Position numbers and translations under genes: made by a program
Shown: positions 55,053 through 62,654 of the stretch, in pieces
Position numbering within the stretch: the stretch's first letter is position 1
Layout of the letters: each line of letters starts with the position of its first letter
NCBI GenBank assembly: GCA_037130365.1
Contig: JBAXTE010000009.1
Coordinates: forward strand, 56,335-120,334
DNA length: 64,000 bases
Reading direction: 5' to 3'
Origin: JBAXTE01 sp037130365
GTDB lineage: Bacteria > Bacteroidota > Bacteroidia > Bacteroidales > WCHB1-69
The notes under the pieces: generated by a model
What the model was told of the DNA's origin: nothing
Database searches by the model: none
The model's input: the letters and a program-made list of their open reading frames with translations, nothing else

Positions 55053-55130
55053 ATGTAACGTAATGTTTGAATGATGTAACTATTTCCTTAAATTGTGTAA
55101 CACTTATACTACGAAAGATAACCACCTTTA
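55053..55130 (+). promoter_or_regulatory. phased-repeat stress promoter C (three repeats)
   Basis: ATGTAAC at 55053, ATGTAAC at 55074 (within TTGAATGATGTAAC) and GTGTAACACTT at 55095 are spaced 21 and 21 bp. CACCTTTA ends at 55130, 29 bases after the last base of the third repeat. The final G of the -7 box is A here. Confidence 0.72.
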
Positions 55131-55206
55131 CAGCGTAATTATTCCATTACGAAATTACACAAACCCGATATTGTTGAACACAATTAATTAACTAAATAAT
55201 ATAAAA

Positions 55207-55479
55207 ATGAAAAAATTAAATTTAAAGGATGCAAAAGAGATCGGTGATGATCTTGGCATTAATTGGAATGAAGTAGATATTAATGAATTTACAAAAGGAG
55301 TAAATATTGAGTTTGAACATGGCACAAAATATCCTGAAACTAATGTTACAAATGATAACAAAAAATTGACAGGAAAAATTGCTTGGGCTCATTTAAAGGA
55401 GTTTCCGGATTATTTTACAAGATTAGAAAAATTAGAAAAGGAAGCAAGAGAATATTGGAAAAGTAAAGGAAAGATCTGA
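55207..55479 (+). CDS. small DUF5661-like protein
   Basis: 90 residues, acidic and helical. The string EFTKGVNIEFEHGTKYPETNVT followed by KIAWAHLKEFPDYFTRLEKLE resembles DUF5661, as I recall it. The function of that family is unknown. It begins 77 bases after promoter C. The gene is followed by a perfect 19-bp hairpin and then the four-gene enzyme cluster. Confidence 0.75.
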   Translation: MKKLNLKDAKEIGDDLGINWNEVDINEFTKGVNIEFEHGTKYPETNVTNDNKKLTGKIAWAHLKEFPDYFTRLEKLEKEAREYWKSKGKI

Positions 55480-55522
55480 TCAATTTTATGAGCGAATACT
55501 AACGATAATGACCTTATAATAT

Positions 55523-55564
55523 ATAGTGCTTGCAAGAAAACACTAGTTTTCTTGCAAGCACTAT
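55523..55564. repeat. perfect 19-bp inverted repeat before the enzyme cluster
   Basis: Arms 55523-55541 and 55546-55564 are fully complementary (ATAGTGCTTGCAAGAAAAC), loop ACTA. It lies 44 bases after the DUF5661-like stop and 52 bases before the next start. There is no T-run, so it could be an RNA processing site, an attenuator or a weak terminator. Confidence 0.85.
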
Positions 55565-55615
55565 TTAACTTAAACAAAATCAAAAAGAATAATTAATCAA
55601 CAAAATTTAGATATT

Positions 55616-57457
55616 ATGAATGATGAGGCACTAAAGACAGCTAAAAATTGTCGTCATTTTGCAATGTGCAAGATTGATTTTCTTGGTAGTGGTGTATGTG
55701 CTTCCGGCTTGGAAAAACATTATGCGAGTTTTTATCCCGTAGGCAGAATGGACCTTTATGCAGCGATTGCAGAGAATACAATCCCAGTCACTGAAAAATG
55801 TGTAGAGATTGCAGATAGTTGTAACCTATGTGGGAAGTGCGATTATCAGTGTTACTATGTGAACGAGATGCGTCCCTCAAAAGTAATGAAGGCATTAAAA
55901 GATCATATTGACGCTTATCTTAAAAACGGCGGTAAAATAGTCCATACGGAAGATGACAGTATCCTTACAGAAATAAAAGAAATTGTCGGCGATTACTGGG
56001 CTACTAACGATCCTGCAGTCAGAATAGCTTATCATCATGACCTCTGTCCTCATGTTACTTTCAAAATGCCAGAATATGTTGTCATGCCAAATTCAAAAGA
56101 AGAGATTTCTTCCATTATAAAACTCCTGAATAAAAATAAAATTCCATATGTAGTGCGTGGCAATGGTGCCTCCAGTCATGGATTAGTGTTCAGTGAAGGA
56201 GCGATTCTGGATCTTGGCCGTATGAAGACTATTGATTTTGATGAAAAGAACTGGTTTGTGAAAGTAGGACCTGGAGTTGCATCCTTTGATCTCCAACAGG
56301 AAGCAAAAAAACGGGGCTACAGAGTCCATACAGCAGAACCGGCATCGCGCGTTTGCGCTAACATCATGACCTCTGGTTTGCTTTCCCTCTTTTCAACGAC
56401 TTATGGAATCTCTGCAGACAACTTTATCGACGCAGAGTTTATAGCAAGAGACGGCTCATTTTTCACGCTGAATGACATCACTGCGCCTAATCTTTTCTCG
56501 TTCGATAATTCAATTTCAGACCATGAAGCTTTTGCCATTTGTGTATCAGTAAGTATGAAACTTCATCCCGTTACAGATGATGAAAGTGGGATTCTCGTAC
56601 CTTTTCAAACTCTTGATGGTGCACTTGATTTTGTTAAGATCTGTTCAACGCGGCATATTGGACTTGCCATAGGAATTCTGGGAAGCGAGTTTATTTCATC
56701 TTTTATGGCCCCAACCAAAAAACTTGCCACCGAAGCAAAGAATGTTTTCATCAATAAATTGGGAATGCCCTATCTTGTACTTATCATTGGAGATACGTAT
56801 GCTTTACGCTCCGTCCGTGAGATGGGGTTTCCTGCCATAGACCAGATACTTTTCAAAACCCTTTTTCAGGGATTGTCTGCGCTTAAATCTGCGGAGTGGT
56901 TGAACTTACTGAAGGAACTTTCAGACGATGAACCCTTTTCTTACCTCAAACTCAGCCAATTCGTGGAACTTGCCGAAACAGCACTTGCTCCGTCTCCCGC
57001 TCAACTAACTCAGGACATTGACCCAGATTTACGTTCCTTTTTTAAGGAACTTTATTCAAGACCTGAGATGAACGATCTTGTTTGGTTGAATACGTTCAGA
57101 ATACAAAGTACTCGCTGTTGCCGGGAAAAACCTTCTGTAGCGCTTGTAATGTATCTCCCGATTGACAATTCACTGATTGCAGAAATACAAGACGGGTTTA
57201 GAGGTATAGCCGAAAAGTATCACCTAAAAAACGAACTTGGATTTATTACGCCTATTGACAATGGGAAAAGATGCGTCTGGGAATACGATTATTATTTCGA
57301 TCATAATGATCCGGCTGAAGTATCAAGTGTTCAACAGGCAACACATGAAGCGGGTATCCTGATGGATGAATATTCCGTAAAAACCGGCACAATCAGGCAG
57401 GTTCGATATGTTGTTAATCAGGGTTGTAGCAGAAAAGAAAATTTATTGTATTTATAG
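55616..57457 (+). CDS. Fe-S and FAD-containing oxidase of the glycolate/lactate oxidase type
   Basis: 613 residues. The N-terminal 85 residues have Cys69-x2-Cys72-x2-Cys75-x3-Cys79, a [4Fe-4S] site, plus Cys12, Cys18, Cys28 and Cys62, which may bind another cluster. From about residue 150 comes an FAD-binding type 4 (PCMH) domain (VVRGNGASSHG, then ILDLGRMKTIDFD, then VKVGPGVASFDLQ). The C-terminal half is oxidase-like (LNTFRIQSTRCCREKPSV). GlcD/D-lactate dehydrogenase relatives oxidise hydroxy-acids; the substrate here is unknown. It heads a four-gene cluster with very short gaps. Its G+C is visibly higher than the chromosome to the left, which suggests transfer. Confidence 0.82.
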   Translation: MNDEALKTAKNCRHFAMCKIDFLGSGVCASGLEKHYASFYPVGRMDLYAAIAENTIPVTEKCVEIADSCNLCGKCDYQCYYVNEMRPSKVMKALKDHIDAYLKNGGKIVHTEDDSILTEIKEIVGDYWATNDPAVRIAYHHDLCPHVTFKMPEYVVMPNSKEEISSIIKLLNKNKIPYVVRGNGASSHGLVFSEGAILDLGRMKTIDFDEKNWFVKVGPGVASFDLQQEAKKRGYRVHTAEPASRVCANIMTSGLLSLFSTTYGISADNFIDAEFIARDGSFFTLNDITAPNLFSFDNSISDHEAFAICVSVSMKLHPVTDDESGILVPFQTLDGALDFVKICSTRHIGLAIGILGSEFISSFMAPTKKLATEAKNVFINKLGMPYLVLIIGDTYALRSVREMGFPAIDQILFKTLFQGLSALKSAEWLNLLKELSDDEPFSYLKLSQFVELAETALAPSPAQLTQDIDPDLRSFFKELYSRPEMNDLVWLNTFRIQSTRCCREKPSVALVMYLPIDNSLIAEIQDGFRGIAEKYHLKNELGFITPIDNGKRCVWEYDYYFDHNDPAEVSSVQQATHEAGILMDEYSVKTGTIRQVRYVVNQGCSRKENLLYL

Positions 57458-57474
57458 TCCTAAAAAAGTTGTTT

Positions 57475-58665
57475 ATGTTAGATAAAAATAAACCAATAAT
57501 AGCCTTGACCGGAGCGACTGGTTTTTTGGGTAGTCACCTGATGGCTTCTTTACTTTCAAGTGGTTATAAAATTATAGTACTTGGCCGCCCGACTAAAGAA
57601 GAAACTTTACAGAAAAGAATTTCCAAACTTTTACGATGGTTTAGTATCGAAGAATTAGCTGATCAATTAGAGTTAGTGGAAATTGATTTTTCAGAACGTA
57701 ATCTGGGCATACCAGAAGCAAAATACAAGAAGCTATGTGAAAACACGGAACAAATTATTCATTGCGCCTCAGATACAAGTTTTGCAGAACATAAGCGAGA
57801 TATTGTTTTCAAATCCAATGTAAATAACTTAGACGGGATCCTTAAATTTGCTGCAAACGCAAGTGTAAATTTTTTCCATTATATCAGCACTGCATATGTT
57901 GCAGGAATAAGTGATGGTATTTGCAAGGAATGTATTTCGGCAACATCATATTTTACAAATGTATATGAAGAAAGTAAAGCTCAGGCGGAAAAAATTATTG
58001 CTGAATTTTGCGAAAATAATTCAATACCTATAACAATAATTCGTCCGCCTATAGTTTATGGCGACTCGAATACAGGACGTTCGCTCAAGTTTAATGCATT
58101 ATATTATCCCTTAAGATCATTACAAAATATCAAAGAAATTTACCTGAATGATATTAAAAATCACGGTGGTATAAAGTCGCAGAAGAATGGAATTTTCATT
58201 GATAATGAAGGTTTCCTTTTTTTACCACTGAAAATTTATTTACCCAAAGAAGGAGCACTCAATCTCATTCCCGTGAATTATTTTGTGAACGCAACCATGA
58301 ATATCATAGAAAATTCTAAGCCAGATGGTATTTATAATTTAACAAATAACGCTCCGACAAAGATGGAAACCGTTATTGTTTATAATGAACAATTAATGAA
58401 AATAAAAGGAGTTGAGATCGTATATGGCAAACACGAAAATATTGAAACTCGAAACCCTGCTGAAGAATTATTCGACCGCTTTATAAAGCCCTACATGCCT
58501 TACATGGCCGACAACAGAATTTTCGACAGAGTAAATACTGATGAAGTAACCGGTAATTTGCATCCACCGGAATTTACTGATGAAATATTCAAAAACTGCA
58601 TGGAATATGCCATTCGTGTTAATTGGGGTGAATCGATTTTTGCCGAAGTTAATCAGAAATCATAA
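57475..58665 (+). CDS. SDR family reductase, thioester-reductase-like
   Basis: 396 residues from the ATG at 57475 (a TTG at 57469 is less likely). The Rossmann motif TGATGFLGSHL (residues 12-22) and the YxxxK pair (Tyr164, Lys168 in VYEESKAQAEK) are intact, as is STAYVAG. It resembles extended SDRs of the thioester-reductase or fatty-acyl-reductase type, which release acyl chains from carrier proteins or CoA as aldehydes; a sugar epimerase is possible but less likely. It starts 17 bases after the Fe-S/FAD gene. Confidence 0.82.
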   Translation: MLDKNKPIIALTGATGFLGSHLMASLLSSGYKIIVLGRPTKEETLQKRISKLLRWFSIEELADQLELVEIDFSERNLGIPEAKYKKLCENTEQIIHCASDTSFAEHKRDIVFKSNVNNLDGILKFAANASVNFFHYISTAYVAGISDGICKECISATSYFTNVYEESKAQAEKIIAEFCENNSIPITIIRPPIVYGDSNTGRSLKFNALYYPLRSLQNIKEIYLNDIKNHGGIKSQKNGIFIDNEGFLFLPLKIYLPKEGALNLIPVNYFVNATMNIIENSKPDGIYNLTNNAPTKMETVIVYNEQLMKIKGVEIVYGKHENIETRNPAEELFDRFIKPYMPYMADNRIFDRVNTDEVTGNLHPPEFTDEIFKNCMEYAIRVNWGESIFAEVNQKS

Positions 58666-58705
58666 ATAGATAAAGTAAAAATGTTTTCAACTTTCAACTC
58701 TTGTT

Positions 58706-60259
58706 ATGGCTAAGATATTACTTATTAACTCCAATAGATTCAAGCATCCTTGGCCTGTCATACCTTTTGGGCTCATTTGTATAGCGACTGTTCTGGAAAC
58801 TATTGGAAGACATAATATCTATTTTCTCGATTTATGTTTTTCTTTAAATTGTGAAGAAGATATACAGAAAGCAGTGCGGAATTTTGTTCCCGATGTGATT
58901 GGCATTACTATAAGAAACATAGATGACACAGGAGGATATGACACACATTTTTTATTAGAAGATGTCAAAAATGATGTTGTAGATTATTGTAAAAAAGAAT
59001 TCTCAGGGCCTATCGTTATTGGAGGTCCATCCGTTGGGATCAGCGGCAGGGAGATGCTTGAATATTTTGACCTTGAATATGCGGTACGTGGCGACGGTGA
59101 AGCTGTGATGCTTGAATTTGTAAAACGTATTGAAAACCAGCAGCCTTTGGAAGGATTAAAAGGTTTAATTATTCGCAGGGATAAGACAATTATTCAGGAC
59201 AATGAACCTTTCCGTGTGCAGGATTTAGACTCACTTCCTTTCCCCAAACCACATCGTTATTTGAATCTTGATCGGTATCGTCGCTTAGGGTCTCCTGTCC
59301 AGATACAGACCAAGCGGGGCTGTGCATTAAAGTGCTCATATTGCACGTACAATAATATTGAAGGAAAGCAATATCGCTTAATAAATCCAAGGCGTGTAGC
59401 CGATGAAATTGAAATTCTTGTTAAAGAAACAGGCATAAATCACGTTGAATTTGCTGACAGTATTTTTAATGTTCCTCTCTCTCATGCGAAAGAGGTTTTA
59501 AGGGAAGTCATCAGTAAAAATCTTGACCTCAAACTGCATACAATGGGACTTTCTCCTGCAGCTGTGGACGAAGAACTTCTGGATCTGATGAAAAGTGCCG
59601 GTTTTAATGAGGTGGATTTAGGTGCTGAGTCCGCATGTGATGAAGTACTTGAATGTCTTGCCAAAAATTTTAAACGTTCTGATGTTATAAACACTGCAAA
59701 TCTTCTAAAAAAGAAAAAGATACCTGTAACTTGGTTCATTATGCTTGGCGCTCCTGCAGAAACCAAGGAATCAGTGCTTGAAACCTTAAATACAATAAGA
59801 AGCGTTGCCTCAAAATGGGATTTGGTTTTTGTATCTACTGGTGTACGAGTATATAATGGCGCCCCCATAGCAGATCAATTAATGAAATATGATATGCATT
59901 GCACGAATGATAATTTTTTGCATCCTGTTAAAATTGAACCAGAGAAAATAAGTTTGGAGGACATTCATACAATCACAAAACGTTTCTCATTCCAATTCCC
60001 CAACTTTTATTTATACGAAAAAGAGCACATAGCTCCCGGGTGGCTTCTTATCATTTGCAATTTTTTGTTAAAGATTTCCCATTCCCGTCAACCTATATGG
60101 CGAATGCTTATACTGTTAAAAAGGATTGAGTGGGTGCTGGGAATAGGTTTGGTAAAAAGAGTTGTGTTTGAGTCAAAAATGAGCTTATTTGATAAGAAAG
60201 ATCTAAAAACAAATGGGTTTTCTCTAATCCTGCAAAATAAATTACATTCGAAAAAATAG
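58706..60259 (+). CDS. cobalamin-binding-type radical SAM enzyme
   Basis: 517 residues. The N-terminal 140 residues have a B12-binding-like Rossmann domain (LLINSNRFKHPWPVIPFGL, then DVIGITIRNID, then IVIGGPSVG), though the DxHxxG cobalamin motif is not seen. The radical SAM core follows with RGCALKCSYC (Cys206, Cys210, Cys213) and a downstream FADSIFN block. Such enzymes make methyl transfers or C-C bonds in lipid, pigment and antibiotic pathways. It lies between an SDR and a methyltransferase, spaced 40 and 4 bases, so a shared pathway is likely; its product is unknown. Confidence 0.87.
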   Translation: MAKILLINSNRFKHPWPVIPFGLICIATVLETIGRHNIYFLDLCFSLNCEEDIQKAVRNFVPDVIGITIRNIDDTGGYDTHFLLEDVKNDVVDYCKKEFSGPIVIGGPSVGISGREMLEYFDLEYAVRGDGEAVMLEFVKRIENQQPLEGLKGLIIRRDKTIIQDNEPFRVQDLDSLPFPKPHRYLNLDRYRRLGSPVQIQTKRGCALKCSYCTYNNIEGKQYRLINPRRVADEIEILVKETGINHVEFADSIFNVPLSHAKEVLREVISKNLDLKLHTMGLSPAAVDEELLDLMKSAGFNEVDLGAESACDEVLECLAKNFKRSDVINTANLLKKKKIPVTWFIMLGAPAETKESVLETLNTIRSVASKWDLVFVSTGVRVYNGAPIADQLMKYDMHCTNDNFLHPVKIEPEKISLEDIHTITKRFSFQFPNFYLYEKEHIAPGWLLIICNFLLKISHSRQPIWRMLILLKRIEWVLGIGLVKRVVFESKMSLFDKKDLKTNGFSLILQNKLHSKK

Positions 60260-60263
60260 CGAA

Positions 60264-61085
60264 ATGCAGAAAGTAACTGAAGAAATATACAGTCGTATAG
60301 ATAACGACATTTATAATGTGGAAGGAGAAAGATGGTGGCAACCTGACTTCTCACTTAATCTGTTAAAAACATTATATAATCCCTACCGTGTAGATTATGC
60401 AAACAAAATATTTGAACACCTTAAAATAAATCCAGAAGAAAAATCCGCATTGGAAGTTGGCTGTGGAGGAGGCATACTCTGTGAAGAAATAGCAAAAATG
60501 GGATTTAAAACTACCGGAATTGACCCTTCAGAACAATCGTTGAATATTGCAATAAAACATGCAAAAGATAACAACCTGAATATAAAATATGAGATGGGAA
60601 CAGGCGAGAATCTGCCATTTGAAGATAATTCTTTTGATGTAGTTTTTTGTTGCGATGTACTCGAACATGTTCAAGATTTACCAAAAGTGATTTCTGAGAT
60701 CTCACGAGTTCTGAAAAAAGGAGGTGTTTTTATTTATGATACTTTCAATAGAACATTTCTTAGCAAAATCGGCGCTATCAAAATATTGCAGGAGTGGAAA
60801 CGATGGGCTATCATGCCTCCTAACCTCCATGTTTGGAAAATGTTTATCAAGCCTCGTGAAATAAAAACTTTATTAAAACAAAACCAATTGGATTGGAAAG
60901 AACACCGTGGAATTAAGCCAAATATCTCCTATCCGAAAATGCTTAGATATCTCCACAAAAGAGCAATTGGGGATTTAACTTATGAAGAATTTGGTAAAAA
61001 ATTCCGAATGGTCGATAGCAGCAGTACTCAAATAATGTATATGGGATATGCTCTTAAAAAGGGCCATGAAATAAATCATGAGTAA
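60264..61085 (+). CDS. class I SAM-dependent methyltransferase (UbiG-like)
   Basis: 273 residues. Motif I is LEVGCGGG (residues 63-70), followed by TGIDPSEQSL (motif II) and FDVVFCCDVLEHVQD (motif IV). It is most like UbiG/Coq3 O-methyltransferases, but that resemblance covers the SAM fold and not the substrate. It begins 4 bases after the radical SAM gene, which implies translational coupling. It is the last gene of the cluster. Confidence 0.85.
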   Translation: MQKVTEEIYSRIDNDIYNVEGERWWQPDFSLNLLKTLYNPYRVDYANKIFEHLKINPEEKSALEVGCGGGILCEEIAKMGFKTTGIDPSEQSLNIAIKHAKDNNLNIKYEMGTGENLPFEDNSFDVVFCCDVLEHVQDLPKVISEISRVLKKGGVFIYDTFNRTFLSKIGAIKILQEWKRWAIMPPNLHVWKMFIKPREIKTLLKQNQLDWKEHRGIKPNISYPKMLRYLHKRAIGDLTYEEFGKKFRMVDSSSTQIMYMGYALKKGHEINHE

Positions 61086-61242
61086 TAGTATTCAGATTAT
61101 TAAACAAAAAAATCATTCAATAAATAGTATCATATAAACTTAAACAGTCCCGCTAAGATATTTAATAAAGATTTGAAAGCATGGAATTAACAAATCCCTC
61201 TCAAAACCAATTAGTAAGGAGATACTTCTCCAGAAAAAATGT

Positions 61243-61306
61243 GTGAATGATGTAACATATTCCAAAAATCATGTAACATTTTCTATTATTCATATAATCA
61301 CCTTTG
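61243..61306 (+). promoter_or_regulatory. phased-repeat stress promoter D
   Basis: GTGAATGATGTAAC (61243-61256) carries ATGTAAC at 61250. A second ATGTAAC lies at 61271, 21 bp on. CACCTTTG (61299-61306) ends 29 bases after the last base of the second repeat. It is 115 bases before the ATG of mini-ferritin copy 2. Confidence 0.8.
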
Positions 61307-61406
61307 TACAATAAAAAATTACTAAATCATTCAGCAAACTAAAGTAGTCTTTGACAAAGTGTTAAATAATGGTTTAACAATGACTATTTAGTTGGTGGAA
61401 TACTAA

Positions 61407-61413
61407 AAAGGAG
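61407..61413 (+). promoter_or_regulatory. Shine-Dalgarno site of mini-ferritin copy 2
   Basis: AAAGGAG, 7 bases before the ATG at 61421. It matches the site before copy 1, though this genome mostly lacks such sites. Confidence 0.75.
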
Positions 61414-61420
61414 AATAAAT

Positions 61421-61735
61421 ATGCCAACATTTGGATCACCCTTTTCAGGGTTAGCAAAAGACCGGAAGCTCACGGATGCAGAGCTTATCAGAGCAATACG
61501 TTTTATGGTAGCGGCGGAGTTTGAAGCAACCCAGTTGTACATGCAGCTTGCCGAGTCAACCGACAACAAGCTTGCTGTTGAGGTGCTCAATGACATAGCG
61601 GATGAGGAACGGGTTCATGCAGGCGAGTTTTTGCGTTTACTAAACGAACTATCACCAGATGAAGAAAAGCTGTATGCTGAGGGCGCAAAAGAAGTTGAAG
61701 CTGAAATCAAGAAGTTGAAGCAAAAGATGCCATAG
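61421..61735 (+). CDS. encapsulated-ferritin-like mini-ferritin, copy 2
   Basis: 104 residues with the same fold as copy 1: Glu33 (AAEFEATQLYMQLAE), Glu63-x-x-His66 (ADEERVHAGEF), and an acidic/Lys tail (ELSPDEEKLYAEGAKEVEAE). The 5' half is more G+C-rich and differs from copy 1 at many third positions. The last 110 bases are almost identical to copy 1, suggesting gene conversion. It begins a cistron group with the broken SOD gene, an iron permease-like gene and a hydrolase gene. No encapsulin is adjacent. Confidence 0.8.
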   Translation: MPTFGSPFSGLAKDRKLTDAELIRAIRFMVAAEFEATQLYMQLAESTDNKLAVEVLNDIADEERVHAGEFLRLLNELSPDEEKLYAEGAKEVEAEIKKLKQKMP

Positions 61736-61757
61736 AAAACAATAAAGTGATAAATAG

Positions 61758-62250
61758 ATGAATGAAAATAAATTAATCTTAAAAATAATTGTATTTGGAT
61801 TCCTGGTATTTCAATACAGTTTTGCAAAATCTCAGGATACGACAAAATATCTCGCAAAAAATAACATTAAAGATCAAAACAATATGAGTACACTAAACAA
61901 ATTTGAATTTAAACTCTTACCTTATGGTTATGAAGCACTTGAGCCCTTTTATTGATAAGAAAACAGTAGAAATTATTTATAGCAAACACCATAAGGCTTA
62001 TTATGAAAACTTCCTGAATGCCAATAAAGGGACAGAAATGGAAAAGATGGATATAAAGGATATTTTTAAAACCATTAGCAAATATCCGACAACAGTCAGA
62101 AACAATGGTGGTGGATATTTAAATCATACGTTTTATTGGGAAGGAATGAAACCCAACTGTGGGATTTTGCCAAAAGGCAAATTATCAGAAGTGATAACCA
62201 AAACCTTTCGTTCTTTTGAAGAGTTTAAAAAACAATTTGATTGTGTATGA
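61758..62250 (+). pseudogene. Fe/Mn superoxide dismutase, frameshifted and 3'-truncated
   Basis: The 5' frame starts with a signal peptide (MNENKLILKII, later SFAKSQ) and runs into LPYGYEALEPFY, then stops at 61955. The SOD sequence resumes in another frame as SPFIDKKTVEIIYSKHHKAYYENF. The shift is one base in the run TTTT at 61947-61950 (CCC TTT ATT GAT would restore it). The second half ends at FRSFEEFKKQFDCV, so the C-terminal half with the Asp and His metal ligands (DVWEHAYY region) is missing. It is therefore broken twice. It may have been a secreted or periplasmic SOD. Confidence 0.88.
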
Positions 62251-62636
62251 AAAACTTATACAGGCATATAGAGAAAAGTTTTGAAAAACTTACTACTGTT
62301 GCCAATGCTATTCTTGGCAATTCCATCTCCTTTATTGTTGCCTTAATCATAGTGATATATTGGCTTACTGATGAGCAGTTTTTTAAGCAGGACATTCATT
62401 ATTGTATTGGAGATATAATTCTCGGAGTTGCTTTTCTAAGTCTGTTTATTATTCAAAAATCGTTCAATCGGTTCTCAAAGTCGCTGCATTTAAAGGTGAA
62501 TGAACTTGTCGCATCGCACGAACCTGCAAATAATGCAGTGATTCATGCTGAAGAAAAAACTGAACAGGAGATAAACGTACTTTCAAAAGAATATTCGGAA
62601 TTGGTTGAGCAGGTTAAAGAGAAAGAAAAATCATAA
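62247..62636 (+). CDS. low-affinity iron permease-like small membrane protein
   Basis: 129 residues from the ATG at 62247, which overlaps the last bases of the SOD remnant. Two membrane helices (SISFIVALIIVIYWL and ILGVAFLSLFII) are followed by KSFNRFSKSLHLKVNELVA and a Glu-rich tail. It matches the low-affinity iron permease family, although iron transport by the bacterial members is unproven. The SOD deletion ends right at its start, so the gene may have been brought here by the same rearrangement. Confidence 0.75.
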   Translation: MKNLYRHIEKSFEKLTTVANAILGNSISFIVALIIVIYWLTDEQFFKQDIHYCIGDIILGVAFLSLFIIQKSFNRFSKSLHLKVNELVASHEPANNAVIHAEEKTEQEINVLSKEYSELVEQVKEKEKS

Positions 62637-62654
62637 TTCTTAACATTTAAAACG

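Larger units (their letters stand above)
61086..61420. other. 335-base intergenic region with promoter D
   Basis: It holds a small GGAGA/TCTCC hairpin (61218-61231), promoter D (61243-61306) and an AU-rich leader. The leader just after the promoter (AAATTACTAAATCATTCAGC) is similar to that after promoter A. I see no gene. Confidence 0.6.
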
